64,000 bases of DNA from Granulicella sapmiensis (GTDB taxonomy: Bacteria > Acidobacteriota > Terriglobia > Terriglobales > Acidobacteriaceae), in assembly GCA_026225395.1 (NCBI GenBank), contig JAMFSR010000032.1, forward strand, positions 62,001-126,000. The letters are read 5' to 3'. A model generated the notes under the pieces. That model was not told the DNA's origin. It made no database searches and saw only the letters and a program-made list of their open reading frames with translations. This document shows, piece by piece, positions 46,042-55,200 of this stretch; positions within the stretch are counted from its first letter, which is position 1; every line of letters begins with the position of its first letter. The position numbers and the translations under genes were made by a program.

Positions 46042-46752
46042 TTAGGAGCTATGGCGGACCTGTTGCACGGCCGCGACGATGTTGGAGTAAGCGCCGCATC
46101 GGCAGATGTTGCCGTACATGGCTTGCTTGACGTCGTCATCGGTAGGACCGACGTTCTCCTTGAGGACTGCAACAGCGGACATAATCTGGCCGGAGGTACA
46201 GTACCCGCATTGATATCCATCATGCTCGATGAAAGCGGCCTGCATCGGATGGAGGTGGTCGGGCTGACCGATGCCTTCGATGGTCGTGATCTCGTCGGAC
46301 TGATGCATCACTGCGAAGGAAAGGCAGGAGTTGACGCGGCGGCCGTTGACATGGACGGTGCAGGCTCCGCACTGCCCATGGTCGCAGCCCTTTTTGGTGC
46401 CGGGCAGATCAAGGTTCTCTCGGAGGCAGTCGAGCAGGGTGGTGCGGGGATCGACCTGAAGCGCGTGGGACTGGCCATTAACCTTGAGAGTCAAGGCGAC
46501 AGCACCTTCGGTAGCAGCATCTTCCGCGATAGCTGACGAAGGTGCGGGCGCGGCCGGAGCCGGGGTCGCCGCGAGAACAGGCGACGCAGTCGCAGCAAGG
46601 CCGGCTGCGCCAAGCTGCGAGAGGAACGAACGACGGCTTACGCGAGTTGCAGGGGCTTCAGACGACGGAGCTATCGAGGCGGATTCGGGATAGGATTCAG
46701 GGTCGACCTCGGACGGCGTCTCGCCATCCGGGTTGATAGGGTGCTTTGCCAT
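46042..46752 (-). CDS. paoA: Molybdenum aldehyde oxidoreductase, 2x[2Fe-2S] subunit with Tat signal (PaoA-like)
   Basis: 236 aa. VSRRSFLSQLGAAGLAATASPVLA (about 38-61) is a twin-arginine signal that would carry the folded trimer to the periplasm. The plant-type [2Fe-2S] site is GCDHGQCGACTVHVNGRRVNSC; the second cluster is GYQCGYCTSGQIMS with NICRCGAYSNI. A 40-residue extension precedes the Tat signal, longer than usual. AAGAGG four bases before the ATG at 46752. First gene of the operon, divergent from GH28. Confidence 0.92.
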   Translation of the reverse strand: MAKHPINPDGETPSEVDPESYPESASIAPSSEAPATRVSRRSFLSQLGAAGLAATASPVLAATPAPAAPAPSSAIAEDAATEGAVALTLKVNGQSHALQVDPRTTLLDCLRENLDLPGTKKGCDHGQCGACTVHVNGRRVNSCLSFAVMHQSDEITTIEGIGQPDHLHPMQAAFIEHDGYQCGYCTSGQIMSAVAVLKENVGPTDDDVKQAMYGNICRCGAYSNIVAAVQQVRHSS

Positions 46753-46895
46753 GGAGCCTCTTCGAGGTGGAGGGTTTGCGCAATTTCAGCCCGCGTACCT
46801 ATTGGACGCCAAAATCAAAAGATAAGTCGCATGAGTGGCTTTGAGCGGTTTATCCAAATGGTCTGGGGTCGCCGCATTCAAGAGATTTTCCCCTG

Positions 46896-46952
46896 ATCTG
46901 TCACCAGATAAATGAGTTCTCTTTTGAAATGAGCCGCGAGGTGAGGTATAAA
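46896..46952 (+). promoter_or_regulatory. GH28 promoter with upstream inverted repeat
   Basis: TTGAAA (46924-46929), 17 bp, TATAAA (46947-46952): close to the sigma-70 consensus. Upstream at 46896-46909 is ATCTG-TCAC-CAGAT, a small inverted repeat that could be an activator or repressor site. Confidence 0.6.
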
Positions 46953-47010
46953 CAGCAGTTGCCGGCGCAAATGCTCCGGCGTCTCTTGAGTTCAGTTGGC
47001 CGGAGTGATT

Positions 47011-48414
47011 ATGAATCGTCGAGAACTTCTCTATGGAGGCATGGCTGCCGCCACGTGCTACGGCATCCGTAACGAGGTTGCCCGTGGCCAGAGGTCGAAT
47101 GCGTCGTGTAAAACAGGGGCATCGTCGACGGCGACAGCGGTGACAGGATCTTTGTTGCGTATAAACGTGCTCGATCATGGTGTGGTAGGAGATGGCGTGA
47201 CTCTCAACACTGCTAGGCTGCAGGAAGCGCTCGATCGTTGCAATGTTCTAGGGGGCGGAGAGGTTGTCATCCCTGCCGGCAGATATCTCACAGGAAGTCT
47301 TTCGCTTCGTTCCAATGTGACGCTGCGACTGGAAAGGGACGCAGTCCTTTCCGGTTCGGGCGATCTCGGCCACTATCAAGTGGGTCAAGTTCGTTGGGAG
47401 GGTAAGTGGATTCCCGGTTATCTGGGACTTCTCTATGCAAGGGATGCAAGAAATATAGCAATCGTTGGTGATGGGCGTATCGAAGGGAATGTAGCCGTAG
47501 CGGGAAGGCCCACGAAAGACAATCCACTTCGAAGGCCGGCGTTAATCGAGCCAATTGGATGCGATGGCGTGCGCCTGGAAGACTTTTCGACGCTTTATGC
47601 GCATATGTGGTCTATCCATCCGACGTATTGTGAGAACGTTGCGATCAAAAACCTCACCATTCGCAGCACCGAAACAAACGGCGACGGTATCGACATCGAT
47701 TCATGCAGGCATGTGCTGATCGATAGCTGCGATATCGCGACAGGTGACGATTGCATCTCTCTTAAATCAGGCCGGGGAGAAGAAGCGTATCGCTTGAACC
47801 GCCCGACTGAGGATGTACACATCGTGAACTGTACCTTTGAGGGAAGAGGATACTCCTGCATCGGCATAGGGACCGAGGCCTCTGCGGGCATTCGTGATGT
47901 CGTTGTCGAACACTGCAAAGTGAAGAGCGTTTACAAGAACGCCTTCTATATCAAGAGTCGCGTTGGCCGTGGATCCATCATCGAGAACCTGACCTTCCGC
48001 GATATCGAAGCCGCCAACATGCGAATGGGCTTTCTGCGAATTGACCAGGTGAGCGCGGGGATTCAAGACGAATATCCTGTGCCGGGTCTTGAAGGCGTAC
48101 CCTTGTTCCGTAACTTCCGCTTCAAAGATATTCGTGTGCAGGACGCTCCTGTGTTGGTTCAGGCTACCGAGATCAGCGAGGGTAAAAAGCTAGATGGACT
48201 GTGGCTGGAGGACATCTTCGGCACGTGCGCCAAGGGCATTTCGATCGCAAACGCAACGAACGTACATATTAGAGGGCTCTCCGTCACGGGCAATAAGGGC
48301 CCGTTGATCTCGGTAGCGAACGTCAGTGGCCAGGGCCTTCAAGGCGCGGCGCAGATTGCTCCGCCCGAAGAGCCCGCAGTGGTGCCGGGTCCTTCGGCAT
48401 ACATCTTGCAATAG
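47011..48414 (+). CDS. GH28 family hydrolase (polygalacturonase / rhamnogalacturonan hydrolase-like), Tat-exported
   Basis: Right-handed beta-helix enzyme predicted to cut pectic galacturonans. Signal MNRRELLYGGMAAATCYG; N-terminal LDHGVVGDGVTLNTARLQEALDRC and GGGEVVIPAGRYLTGSLSLRSNVTL; catalytic acids in NGDGIDIDSC and ATGDDCISLKSG. The canonical GHG histidine is replaced: the sequence reads EGRGYSCIGIGTEAS; the Lys motif appears as YIKSR. 467 aa. CGGAG five bases before ATG 47011; the upstream TTG at 46996 is unlikely. The missing His points to a subfamily other than classical polygalacturonase. Confidence 0.85.
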   Translation: MNRRELLYGGMAAATCYGIRNEVARGQRSNASCKTGASSTATAVTGSLLRINVLDHGVVGDGVTLNTARLQEALDRCNVLGGGEVVIPAGRYLTGSLSLRSNVTLRLERDAVLSGSGDLGHYQVGQVRWEGKWIPGYLGLLYARDARNIAIVGDGRIEGNVAVAGRPTKDNPLRRPALIEPIGCDGVRLEDFSTLYAHMWSIHPTYCENVAIKNLTIRSTETNGDGIDIDSCRHVLIDSCDIATGDDCISLKSGRGEEAYRLNRPTEDVHIVNCTFEGRGYSCIGIGTEASAGIRDVVVEHCKVKSVYKNAFYIKSRVGRGSIIENLTFRDIEAANMRMGFLRIDQVSAGIQDEYPVPGLEGVPLFRNFRFKDIRVQDAPVLVQATEISEGKKLDGLWLEDIFGTCAKGISIANATNVHIRGLSVTGNKGPLISVANVSGQGLQGAAQIAPPEEPAVVPGPSAYILQ

Positions 48415-48480
48415 CCATCAAACAGCGTGTCTCGTACCCGGAGCCTGCGCAGATTCATCCTTACGGAGGCAGATTCAGAC

Positions 48481-51400
48481 ATGAACATATGGACCCGACG
48501 GCGTTTCCTCGAGGCGGCTACCGCTTCTGCAGCGCTCACAACTCCGCCGGCAGCCGTGCTTCTCAGCCAGGAGCCTCGACCGCAATCCCAACGAAACTCT
48601 CCGGAGATTACTGGCGGCCACTATGCGCCTCTTCTTCAAGAGAATGTGATGCGGCCGATCCGGTATTCACCACGAGATGGAGCCATTGTCATCAGCAATG
48701 GGGAGGAGTTCTTCAATCGACCGCTTTACGGACCGAACATTCCATTTCGTTGCGACGGTGGTGACCGTCCGGAGTTCTCCCTCTATCTTCCGGGACATGG
48801 GGGAAACATCCGGCTGGGCATAGCTTCTCGAGAGCCTGCTCGAAGCAAATGGTTTTTCCAGTTTGAGTCGATCATCACTTCGTATGAAGCGGGCAGCCTC
48901 GTGCATACCTTGCAGGATCCTCTCCTGGGTGCCGCAGGAGTCATCCAGCTTCAGGCGCTTACGATGGGTGCCGGTCTTTGGCTGCAGATAACACCTTCGG
49001 GTCTTCCGCAAGGGCTGGACCTTATCTGGGCATATGGAGGGGTGAGCGGACGCAAAGGAAAACGTAACGGCGACATCGGTTGCGAGGTTGAACCGGTGAG
49101 CGCTTTCTTTCAAATGCGTCCCGAGGAGTGCCGTGGAAATGTTTGGACACTTTTGCCTGACGACAAGAGAGGACGTGCATCAGCGGAGATAAAGTCGGGC
49201 AAGTTCCGTTTGAGTATCGACTCGCCTCCTGGGACCACACTGAAGACCGGTGCAGCGGAGCAATGGAATGGTGGATGGAGCGCTTTGTGGGACGCAGGTC
49301 CATCCGGGCTTCCGCTGTTGTTGGGTCGGGCTCCGCTGGCGAACGAATCTCAGATGATCCGGATCACGGCTCTAGAAGGTGTTGTCTTACCTCCAACGCA
49401 GCCAACCCTGCCTCAGACTGTAGAGAACTCCGCCTCCGAAACCAATCTTGCAGAACGGTTTGCGCAGCGCCGAGATAACCTTAAGCAGATCGCCGAACGC
49501 CTTTATTGGTCGACTCCTGATCCCTACCTTGACGGCATTGCAGCGGCGCTAGGCATTGCTGCCGATGCTATCTGGGATGAAGATCAGGGATGCGTTATGC
49601 ATGGCGCTGTGGCCTGGCGCGTGCCGCTGGCCGGTTGGCGTGGCCCTTATGTGCTGGATATTGTCGGCCATCACGACCGCATGCTTCGCCACCTGAGACA
49701 TTGGGTTGCAAGGCAGAATAACTCTGTTGTTGACAATGGATCTGCCGGCATTGCGACACCTCAGGGCTTTGTGCAGATCAAGGAAGCTGAAGGAACGCCC
49801 GACCTTCACACCGCGCAGTCGCGTTCGGAGCGCCTTCTCCACTCCGCAGGAGATCTAAGCCACAACCATTACGACATGAACCTTGTGTTCTTCGATGCAT
49901 TGCTGCGTCATCTTCACTGGACCGGGGACATAGACTTTGCGCGAGAAGCCTGGCCTGCGTTGGAGCGCCACGCGGCCTGGGAGCGCCGCCTGTTCCGACG
50001 CGACTACGGAACCGCAACGAAGCCTCTTCCGCTGTATGAGGCCTATGCCACAATCTGGGCAAGCGACAATCTTCAGTACAACGGAGGTGGCGCCGCACAC
50101 AGTTCCGCCTACAACTTGTACCTGAACCGATGCATGGCTCAACTCAGCAAATTGCTCAAACTGTCGCCTGAGATCGGAGCTTCGTATCAGGCGGAAACAG
50201 ACTTGATCGGTCGCGCCATGCACAAGCTGCTGTGGGTGGAGGAGCGCGGAGCGTTTGCAGAGGGACGCGAATGGCTTGGTGAACGCAAACTGGCCGAGAA
50301 TCCTGCCGTGTGGACGATGTATCAGGCTGTCGACAGCGAAGTGGTTGACTACAAACAGGCATGGCAGGTGGCGTCGGATCGCCTGCGCTCTCTGCGAAAA
50401 ATCCCTGTCATCGGCGAAGGCGTTCCGAAGGATGCAGGCTGGCAGATAGCCTGTTCTGACTGGCAGCCCTATGTTTGGTCGCTGACGCTGCTGGTGCTTG
50501 CGGAAAACCTCGCCACAGCCCTGGCTCTTTTTCAGGCTGGTCTCGCCAAGGATGGTTATGCCCTGCTTCGCGGCAGCCTGATCGATGCCAGCTATCGGGG
50601 CCTTTGCCCCGGCAATTTCCCGATGTCACTACAACTGGACCCACACAGACAGGGGTCGCAACGAGACTTTGGCGATCCTATCGGGTGCGCTGCGCGTGCG
50701 ATCGTTGAAGGCCTCTGGGGTTTGCGTCCCGATCTTCTCAATGGGCGACTCAGGATCTCACCACAACTGCCGCTCGAATGGGCGGAGGCCACACTTCACC
50801 ATCCCGACATCCTCATCCACTACCAGCTCCATGAAAGAAGTGAGACGTGGAACATTCAATCTTCTTTCGCAAAGGAGCCCCGTCTGAGCCTCGACATCGC
50901 GGCAAGAACGACCCGCTTGCCCGAGGTGAAAGTGAATGGCCGCGCACAACAGGTCCACTGCATTGAGACTGCTGTAGGCGCCCCCCGTGTGCAGCTCGAA
51001 ACCGAGCAGCCTGGTCCCTGGAATATTGAGTTGCAATGGCAGGGTGAGCCACCTATCGAGGTAGATGCGGTGCCGTTGCCTTGTATGATCGGGCAGCCTG
51101 TGCCGTGGCCCTCCGGCATGCAGCATCACAAGCTCGACGATCCGCAACGCTGCCTTGCCAACGGGATTCCCGCTGTTGCCGGCCGGCACGGCATCTTCGC
51201 TATGCAGGAAACTGATGATGTCAGATATTGGCTACCCATTGAGTTGTCGATCACGCGGCCGCCGCTCGCCGTCCCTTCTTCTCGCGGTGCTGGGTCTTCA
51301 AAAACATTTGAGCCAGTTGATCTCCATAAGCTCTTCTCAGGATCAGTGAACGAGATTTTTACGCGAGACTATAGCAAGCCTCGCTCTCCGTATTGTTCGC

Positions 51401-52023
51401 TCAGCCTGCCGGACACTCTCTTAGGAGGCTGGGCCAATTTCGACTCGTCCGCAAGGATTGACGATTCCGGCCTACGGCGCAGTGGAGGTCAGGTTGAACT
51501 GCCTGGCGGTTTGCACTTCCTCACTCCCTCCGACCATTTTGCGGCGAACTGCTGCTACGTTTCGCAATGGGCTATTGACCCGAAGCTTGTTACCGTGGAG
51601 CTCGGCGGCCGGGCGAGGAAACTGCATCTGTTGCTCGTTGGCACCACATTCCCGCAGGCCACGGGCTCGACGCACGCAACGATCACGGTGACGTATCAGG
51701 ACTCGAAATCACCAACGGTGATGGAGCTTCGCAGTCCCCGATCCTGGTGGCCCATCGAACAAGACTATCCCGTCGATGATTACATTTTTCATGTTGCCGA
51801 AGACGATGATCCACTACCCTGGCGCGTAGACCTCAGCAACGGACGGGCACGTAAGCTCTCCAGAGGGTCCTTGCGAGGGAAAGGCGGCTCAATTCCCGGA
51901 GGAGCAGCATTCGCAATAGAAGTTGATCTGGATGAGCACCGAGAAACTGCCGCCTGCACGCTTCATTGCGAACTGTACGGCGTTGTCCTGGGGCTGTTAG
52001 GGATGACCCTGGAAAGAGAATGA
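48481..52023 (+). CDS. Large DUF4450-type protein with six-hairpin glycosidase-like region, Tat-exported
   Basis: 1180 aa. TRRRFLEAATASAAL is a Tat signal. The N-terminal third (RPIRYSPRDGAIVISNGEEFFNRPLYGPN, RPEFSLYLPGHGGNIRLGI) matches what I know of DUF4450. The middle (ADAIWDEDQGCVMHGAVAWRVPLAGWRGPYVLDIVGHHDRM, LSHNHYDMNLVFFDALLRHLHWTGDIDF, NLQYNGGGAAHSSAYNL, CPGNFPMSLQLDPHRQGSQRDFGDPIGCAARAIVEGLWGL) looks like an (alpha/alpha)6 glycosidase barrel, and the C-terminal third is beta-rich. Begins 66 bp after GH28, so likely cotranscribed. GGAGG lies 11 bases before the ATG, a little far. Activity unknown; context suggests pectin side chains. Confidence 0.72.
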   Translation: MNIWTRRRFLEAATASAALTTPPAAVLLSQEPRPQSQRNSPEITGGHYAPLLQENVMRPIRYSPRDGAIVISNGEEFFNRPLYGPNIPFRCDGGDRPEFSLYLPGHGGNIRLGIASREPARSKWFFQFESIITSYEAGSLVHTLQDPLLGAAGVIQLQALTMGAGLWLQITPSGLPQGLDLIWAYGGVSGRKGKRNGDIGCEVEPVSAFFQMRPEECRGNVWTLLPDDKRGRASAEIKSGKFRLSIDSPPGTTLKTGAAEQWNGGWSALWDAGPSGLPLLLGRAPLANESQMIRITALEGVVLPPTQPTLPQTVENSASETNLAERFAQRRDNLKQIAERLYWSTPDPYLDGIAAALGIAADAIWDEDQGCVMHGAVAWRVPLAGWRGPYVLDIVGHHDRMLRHLRHWVARQNNSVVDNGSAGIATPQGFVQIKEAEGTPDLHTAQSRSERLLHSAGDLSHNHYDMNLVFFDALLRHLHWTGDIDFAREAWPALERHAAWERRLFRRDYGTATKPLPLYEAYATIWASDNLQYNGGGAAHSSAYNLYLNRCMAQLSKLLKLSPEIGASYQAETDLIGRAMHKLLWVEERGAFAEGREWLGERKLAENPAVWTMYQAVDSEVVDYKQAWQVASDRLRSLRKIPVIGEGVPKDAGWQIACSDWQPYVWSLTLLVLAENLATALALFQAGLAKDGYALLRGSLIDASYRGLCPGNFPMSLQLDPHRQGSQRDFGDPIGCAARAIVEGLWGLRPDLLNGRLRISPQLPLEWAEATLHHPDILIHYQLHERSETWNIQSSFAKEPRLSLDIAARTTRLPEVKVNGRAQQVHCIETAVGAPRVQLETEQPGPWNIELQWQGEPPIEVDAVPLPCMIGQPVPWPSGMQHHKLDDPQRCLANGIPAVAGRHGIFAMQETDDVRYWLPIELSITRPPLAVPSSRGAGSSKTFEPVDLHKLFSGSVNEIFTRDYSKPRSPYCSLSLPDTLLGGWANFDSSARIDDSGLRRSGGQVELPGGLHFLTPSDHFAANCCYVSQWAIDPKLVTVELGGRARKLHLLLVGTTFPQATGSTHATITVTYQDSKSPTVMELRSPRSWWPIEQDYPVDDYIFHVAEDDDPLPWRVDLSNGRARKLSRGSLRGKGGSIPGGAAFAIEVDLDEHRETAACTLHCELYGVVLGLLGMTLERE

Positions 52024-52043
52024 CCAGCCAGCTGACTGGCTGG
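52024..52043 (+). terminator. Candidate hairpin after the DUF4450 gene
   Basis: CCAGCCAG-CTGA-CTGGCTGG, a perfect 8-bp stem directly after the stop codon. No T-tract follows, so it may pause or protect the mRNA rather than end it. The rest of the 273-bp gap holds no gene. Confidence 0.45.
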
Positions 52044-52222
52044 ATCCCATTCCAGATCAGCAGCTTGTCGCTCAAACGAGCGCATGTCTGATTTGCCTAT
52101 GTGGGCATAGGGAAGGCGACTAAAGTCCCGGCGCGCCCAAAGGACACGGGTAGACCGAGGCTGGATTTCTGCGACGCAAACACTGCCAAAGTCCTATTTG
52201 AAAAAATTATTCCACTAATGAA

Positions 52223-52252
52223 TTGACTTTCGTCTATGCAGCCACTTACATT
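52223..52252 (+). promoter_or_regulatory. Promoter of TonB receptor 3
   Basis: TTGACT (52223-52228), 18 bp, TACATT (52247-52252), 45 bp before the ATG. Same -35 and 18-bp spacing as the promoters of the two other receptors. A weak ATTAG / CTAAT inverted repeat (52259-52278) lies just after it. Confidence 0.55.
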
Positions 52253-52296
52253 TGTCGCATTAGAAATCATTTGCTAATTGAAATGGGTTAAGGCTA

Positions 52297-55200
52297 ATGA
52301 AAAATCACACGTTCGGTTTCCTGGCGTCACGTTACGCTGCCATTCTCCTGTTGCTGGTTGCGGAGCTGTTTTCGAGCTGTCCGGCGCGCGGTCAGATCAC
52401 CGGCCAGGGCGCCGTGTCCGGCACGGTCACCGATCCGGACGGTCTGAGCATTCCCGGGGCAAAGGTCGACGTACGTAATGTCGCGACGAACGTGGTTATC
52501 TCGCGCACGGCCACGAGCTCCGGCTACTACGTGGTCTCCCCGCTGCCGCCGGGGACATACACGATCACCGTCACTGCGCCAGGCTTTTCTCAGCTTCTGC
52601 AGGAGAATGTCAGTGTTGACGCGCTGCAGACGGCCACCTTCAATCCGAAGCTAAAGCTGGGCCAGGTCACCGACACCATCACGGTCACGACGGCCCCGCC
52701 GGCGCTGCAGACGGCCAATGCTATTCTTGGCGGCACCATCGAAAATGACGTCTACTCGCAGTTGCCGGTCGAGATGAGCAGCGCCAACCCGCGCGATCCG
52801 ACTGCCTTCGCGTCTCTTCAACCGGGCACGCAGTCCGGCGGACGCTCCGGCATCTTCGACGGCACCGGCTCCGGCAATACGGACGAGCTTTACATCGAAG
52901 GCGTGCCACTCACCACGGTGGATTCGCAGGGTGATAGCCGCAAGCTGGAGAACCTATCGATCGAATCCGTCGATCAGACCCAGATTCAGACCAGCGGTTC
53001 GACCGCTCAGTTCCAGGGCGTCGGCGTGGAGAACTTCTCCATTAAGCAGGGCACCAACAAGTTCCATGGCAATGCCTACATCTTCTTCAGGAACACCATC
53101 CTCGACACCTGGAACTTCTACTCCAAGGGAGTCACGGAACCAAACGCGGCTGGTCAGAAGGTGCTTGCACCCAAGCCACCCGAAAACCAAAACGAAATTT
53201 CGGCCTCTCTTGGGGGCCCCATCCTGCACGACAAGCTTTTCTTCTTCGGCAATTACGACCGCTACCACTACCGTTCGGTTACCAACCCAACGCTTGCCAC
53301 CATCCCCACCACCCTGATGCGGCAGGGCAACTTCACGGAGATGGGCGCACTCGGCTACCACATCTATGACCCATCCACCGTGGGTATATGCACTGCGGCC
53401 CACGCGGGAGTCGTCTGTGCGAACCAGTTCTCCTACCAGGGTGTCGCAGACGTCATTCCGCCGTCGGAACTTTCGCCGATCGCGACTGCCTGGGCGGCCA
53501 ATCTGCCGCCAGTCACGGCATCCACAGTGACAAACAACTATCTCTCCGGTCGCCAGGTGGGTAACGATAACTGGGCGTACACCGGTCGCGTCGACTACAC
53601 CCTCAGCTCGAAGCAGCAGCTCGCTTTCATCTCCAATGGAGGAACGCACACGGATACGCCCTACGACTATGGCGCAACCTCTGTGCTGCCCTACCCGTAT
53701 ACGAACGGCACGGTTGTCGATGAAAAAACGTCGAACGACATCGTAAAGCACACCTACACCTTCACGCCTCACGTTGTGAATCAGTTCCGCTTTGGCTACA
53801 CACGCTTTTGGACCCCCGTCGGCAACAAGACAGTGAACGATCCGAAGTTCAGCGCCAGCGCCCTGGGCATCACGAATTTGTCTGCGGGCCTCGCAAGTGA
53901 AACCACCCCAGGCACCAGTTTCTCCGGCGGTATTGACGGCGTTGAAAGCTTCTCGGCTCCCACTCAGTACCACGAGGCCGTCAACACCTACACAATGGCG
54001 AACGATCTCACCTGGTCCAAGGGACATCACAACCTCACCTTCGGCGGAAACTTCCAATTTCTTGAGTTCAACCAGTCGATTGCGGATAGTCCTTCCAAGC
54101 CGATGAGCTTCACCTTCACAAACACGGGTACCGGCGGCTTTTCGAACGGCAACATCGTTTCGGCGTCGGGTGATTCGTATGCGAGCTTCCTGATAGGTGC
54201 GGTAAGCTCGACCTCGGTCTACATCCAGAATTTTTCCACGCTTGGTGCGCGCTACAAAGCAATCTCCCCCTACGTGCAGGATGACTGGAAGGTCACCAAG
54301 AATCTCACTGTCAACCTTGGCCTGCGCTGGGACCTCTACACGCCCTTCCGCGAAGTGCATGACCGTTGGTCCTTCTTCAACCCCAACATTGTGAACCCCG
54401 CCACCGGAAACATGGGTGCGCTCAGCTACGTTGGTCACGGCAATGGTGCCTGCAACTGCGACTCGCCGGTGAACACCTGGTACAAGAACTTTGGTCCGCG
54501 TGTGGGCTTCGCCTGGCAGATTACGCAACGCGATGTGGTGCGGAGCTCTTTCTCGATCATGTACTCGCATAACGGCGGCGTGGGCGGTTCCAATAACGGC
54601 AACTACAACGGCACCGGCCAGACGGGACTTACCGTCAGCACGGCTTTTGCATCGAGTGTTCAGGGCGAGCAGCCCGCGTTCTATCTCAACCCAGCCTTCG
54701 GCAACACGGCGATTCCGTCCTATAGCAATACGATCACCCCTACCTCGACGGTCAACACCGGCAACTATGTCGGTGGCCCCACGGCATCGAGCCTCAGCTA
54801 CGCCGACCCGTATCTCTCCGGCCGGCCGCCCTACACAGAGAGCTATAACTTCGGCGTGCAGCACCTGCTGGCGAAGGACATGACCATCAGCGTGGATTGG
54901 GTGGCCAACCAGTCGCACTTCCTCTACGCGCAGAGCCGTGGCATATGGGAAGACCAGATGGCGCCTCAGTATCAGGTGCTTGGGCCCTTACTCAAACAGC
55001 TGCCTTCAGGAATCGACAATACCGTTGGCCCAAATAAAGGTAAAACGTATCTTCAGGAAGCGCAGGCCATTCTGCCGGGCATAACATTGCCGTATACGAG
55101 CTTCGGCGGTGCGCAAGGCACGATTGGGCAGATGTTGAAGCCCTTCCCGCAGTACTCGAGCCTTACGGATACCTGGGGCGATATCGGCAACGCCAACTAT

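Noticed and set aside
52021..52296. Possible small RNA or riboswitch between DUF4450 and TonB receptor 3
   Set aside because: Only one short hairpin and a promoter are visible; no known riboswitch core.
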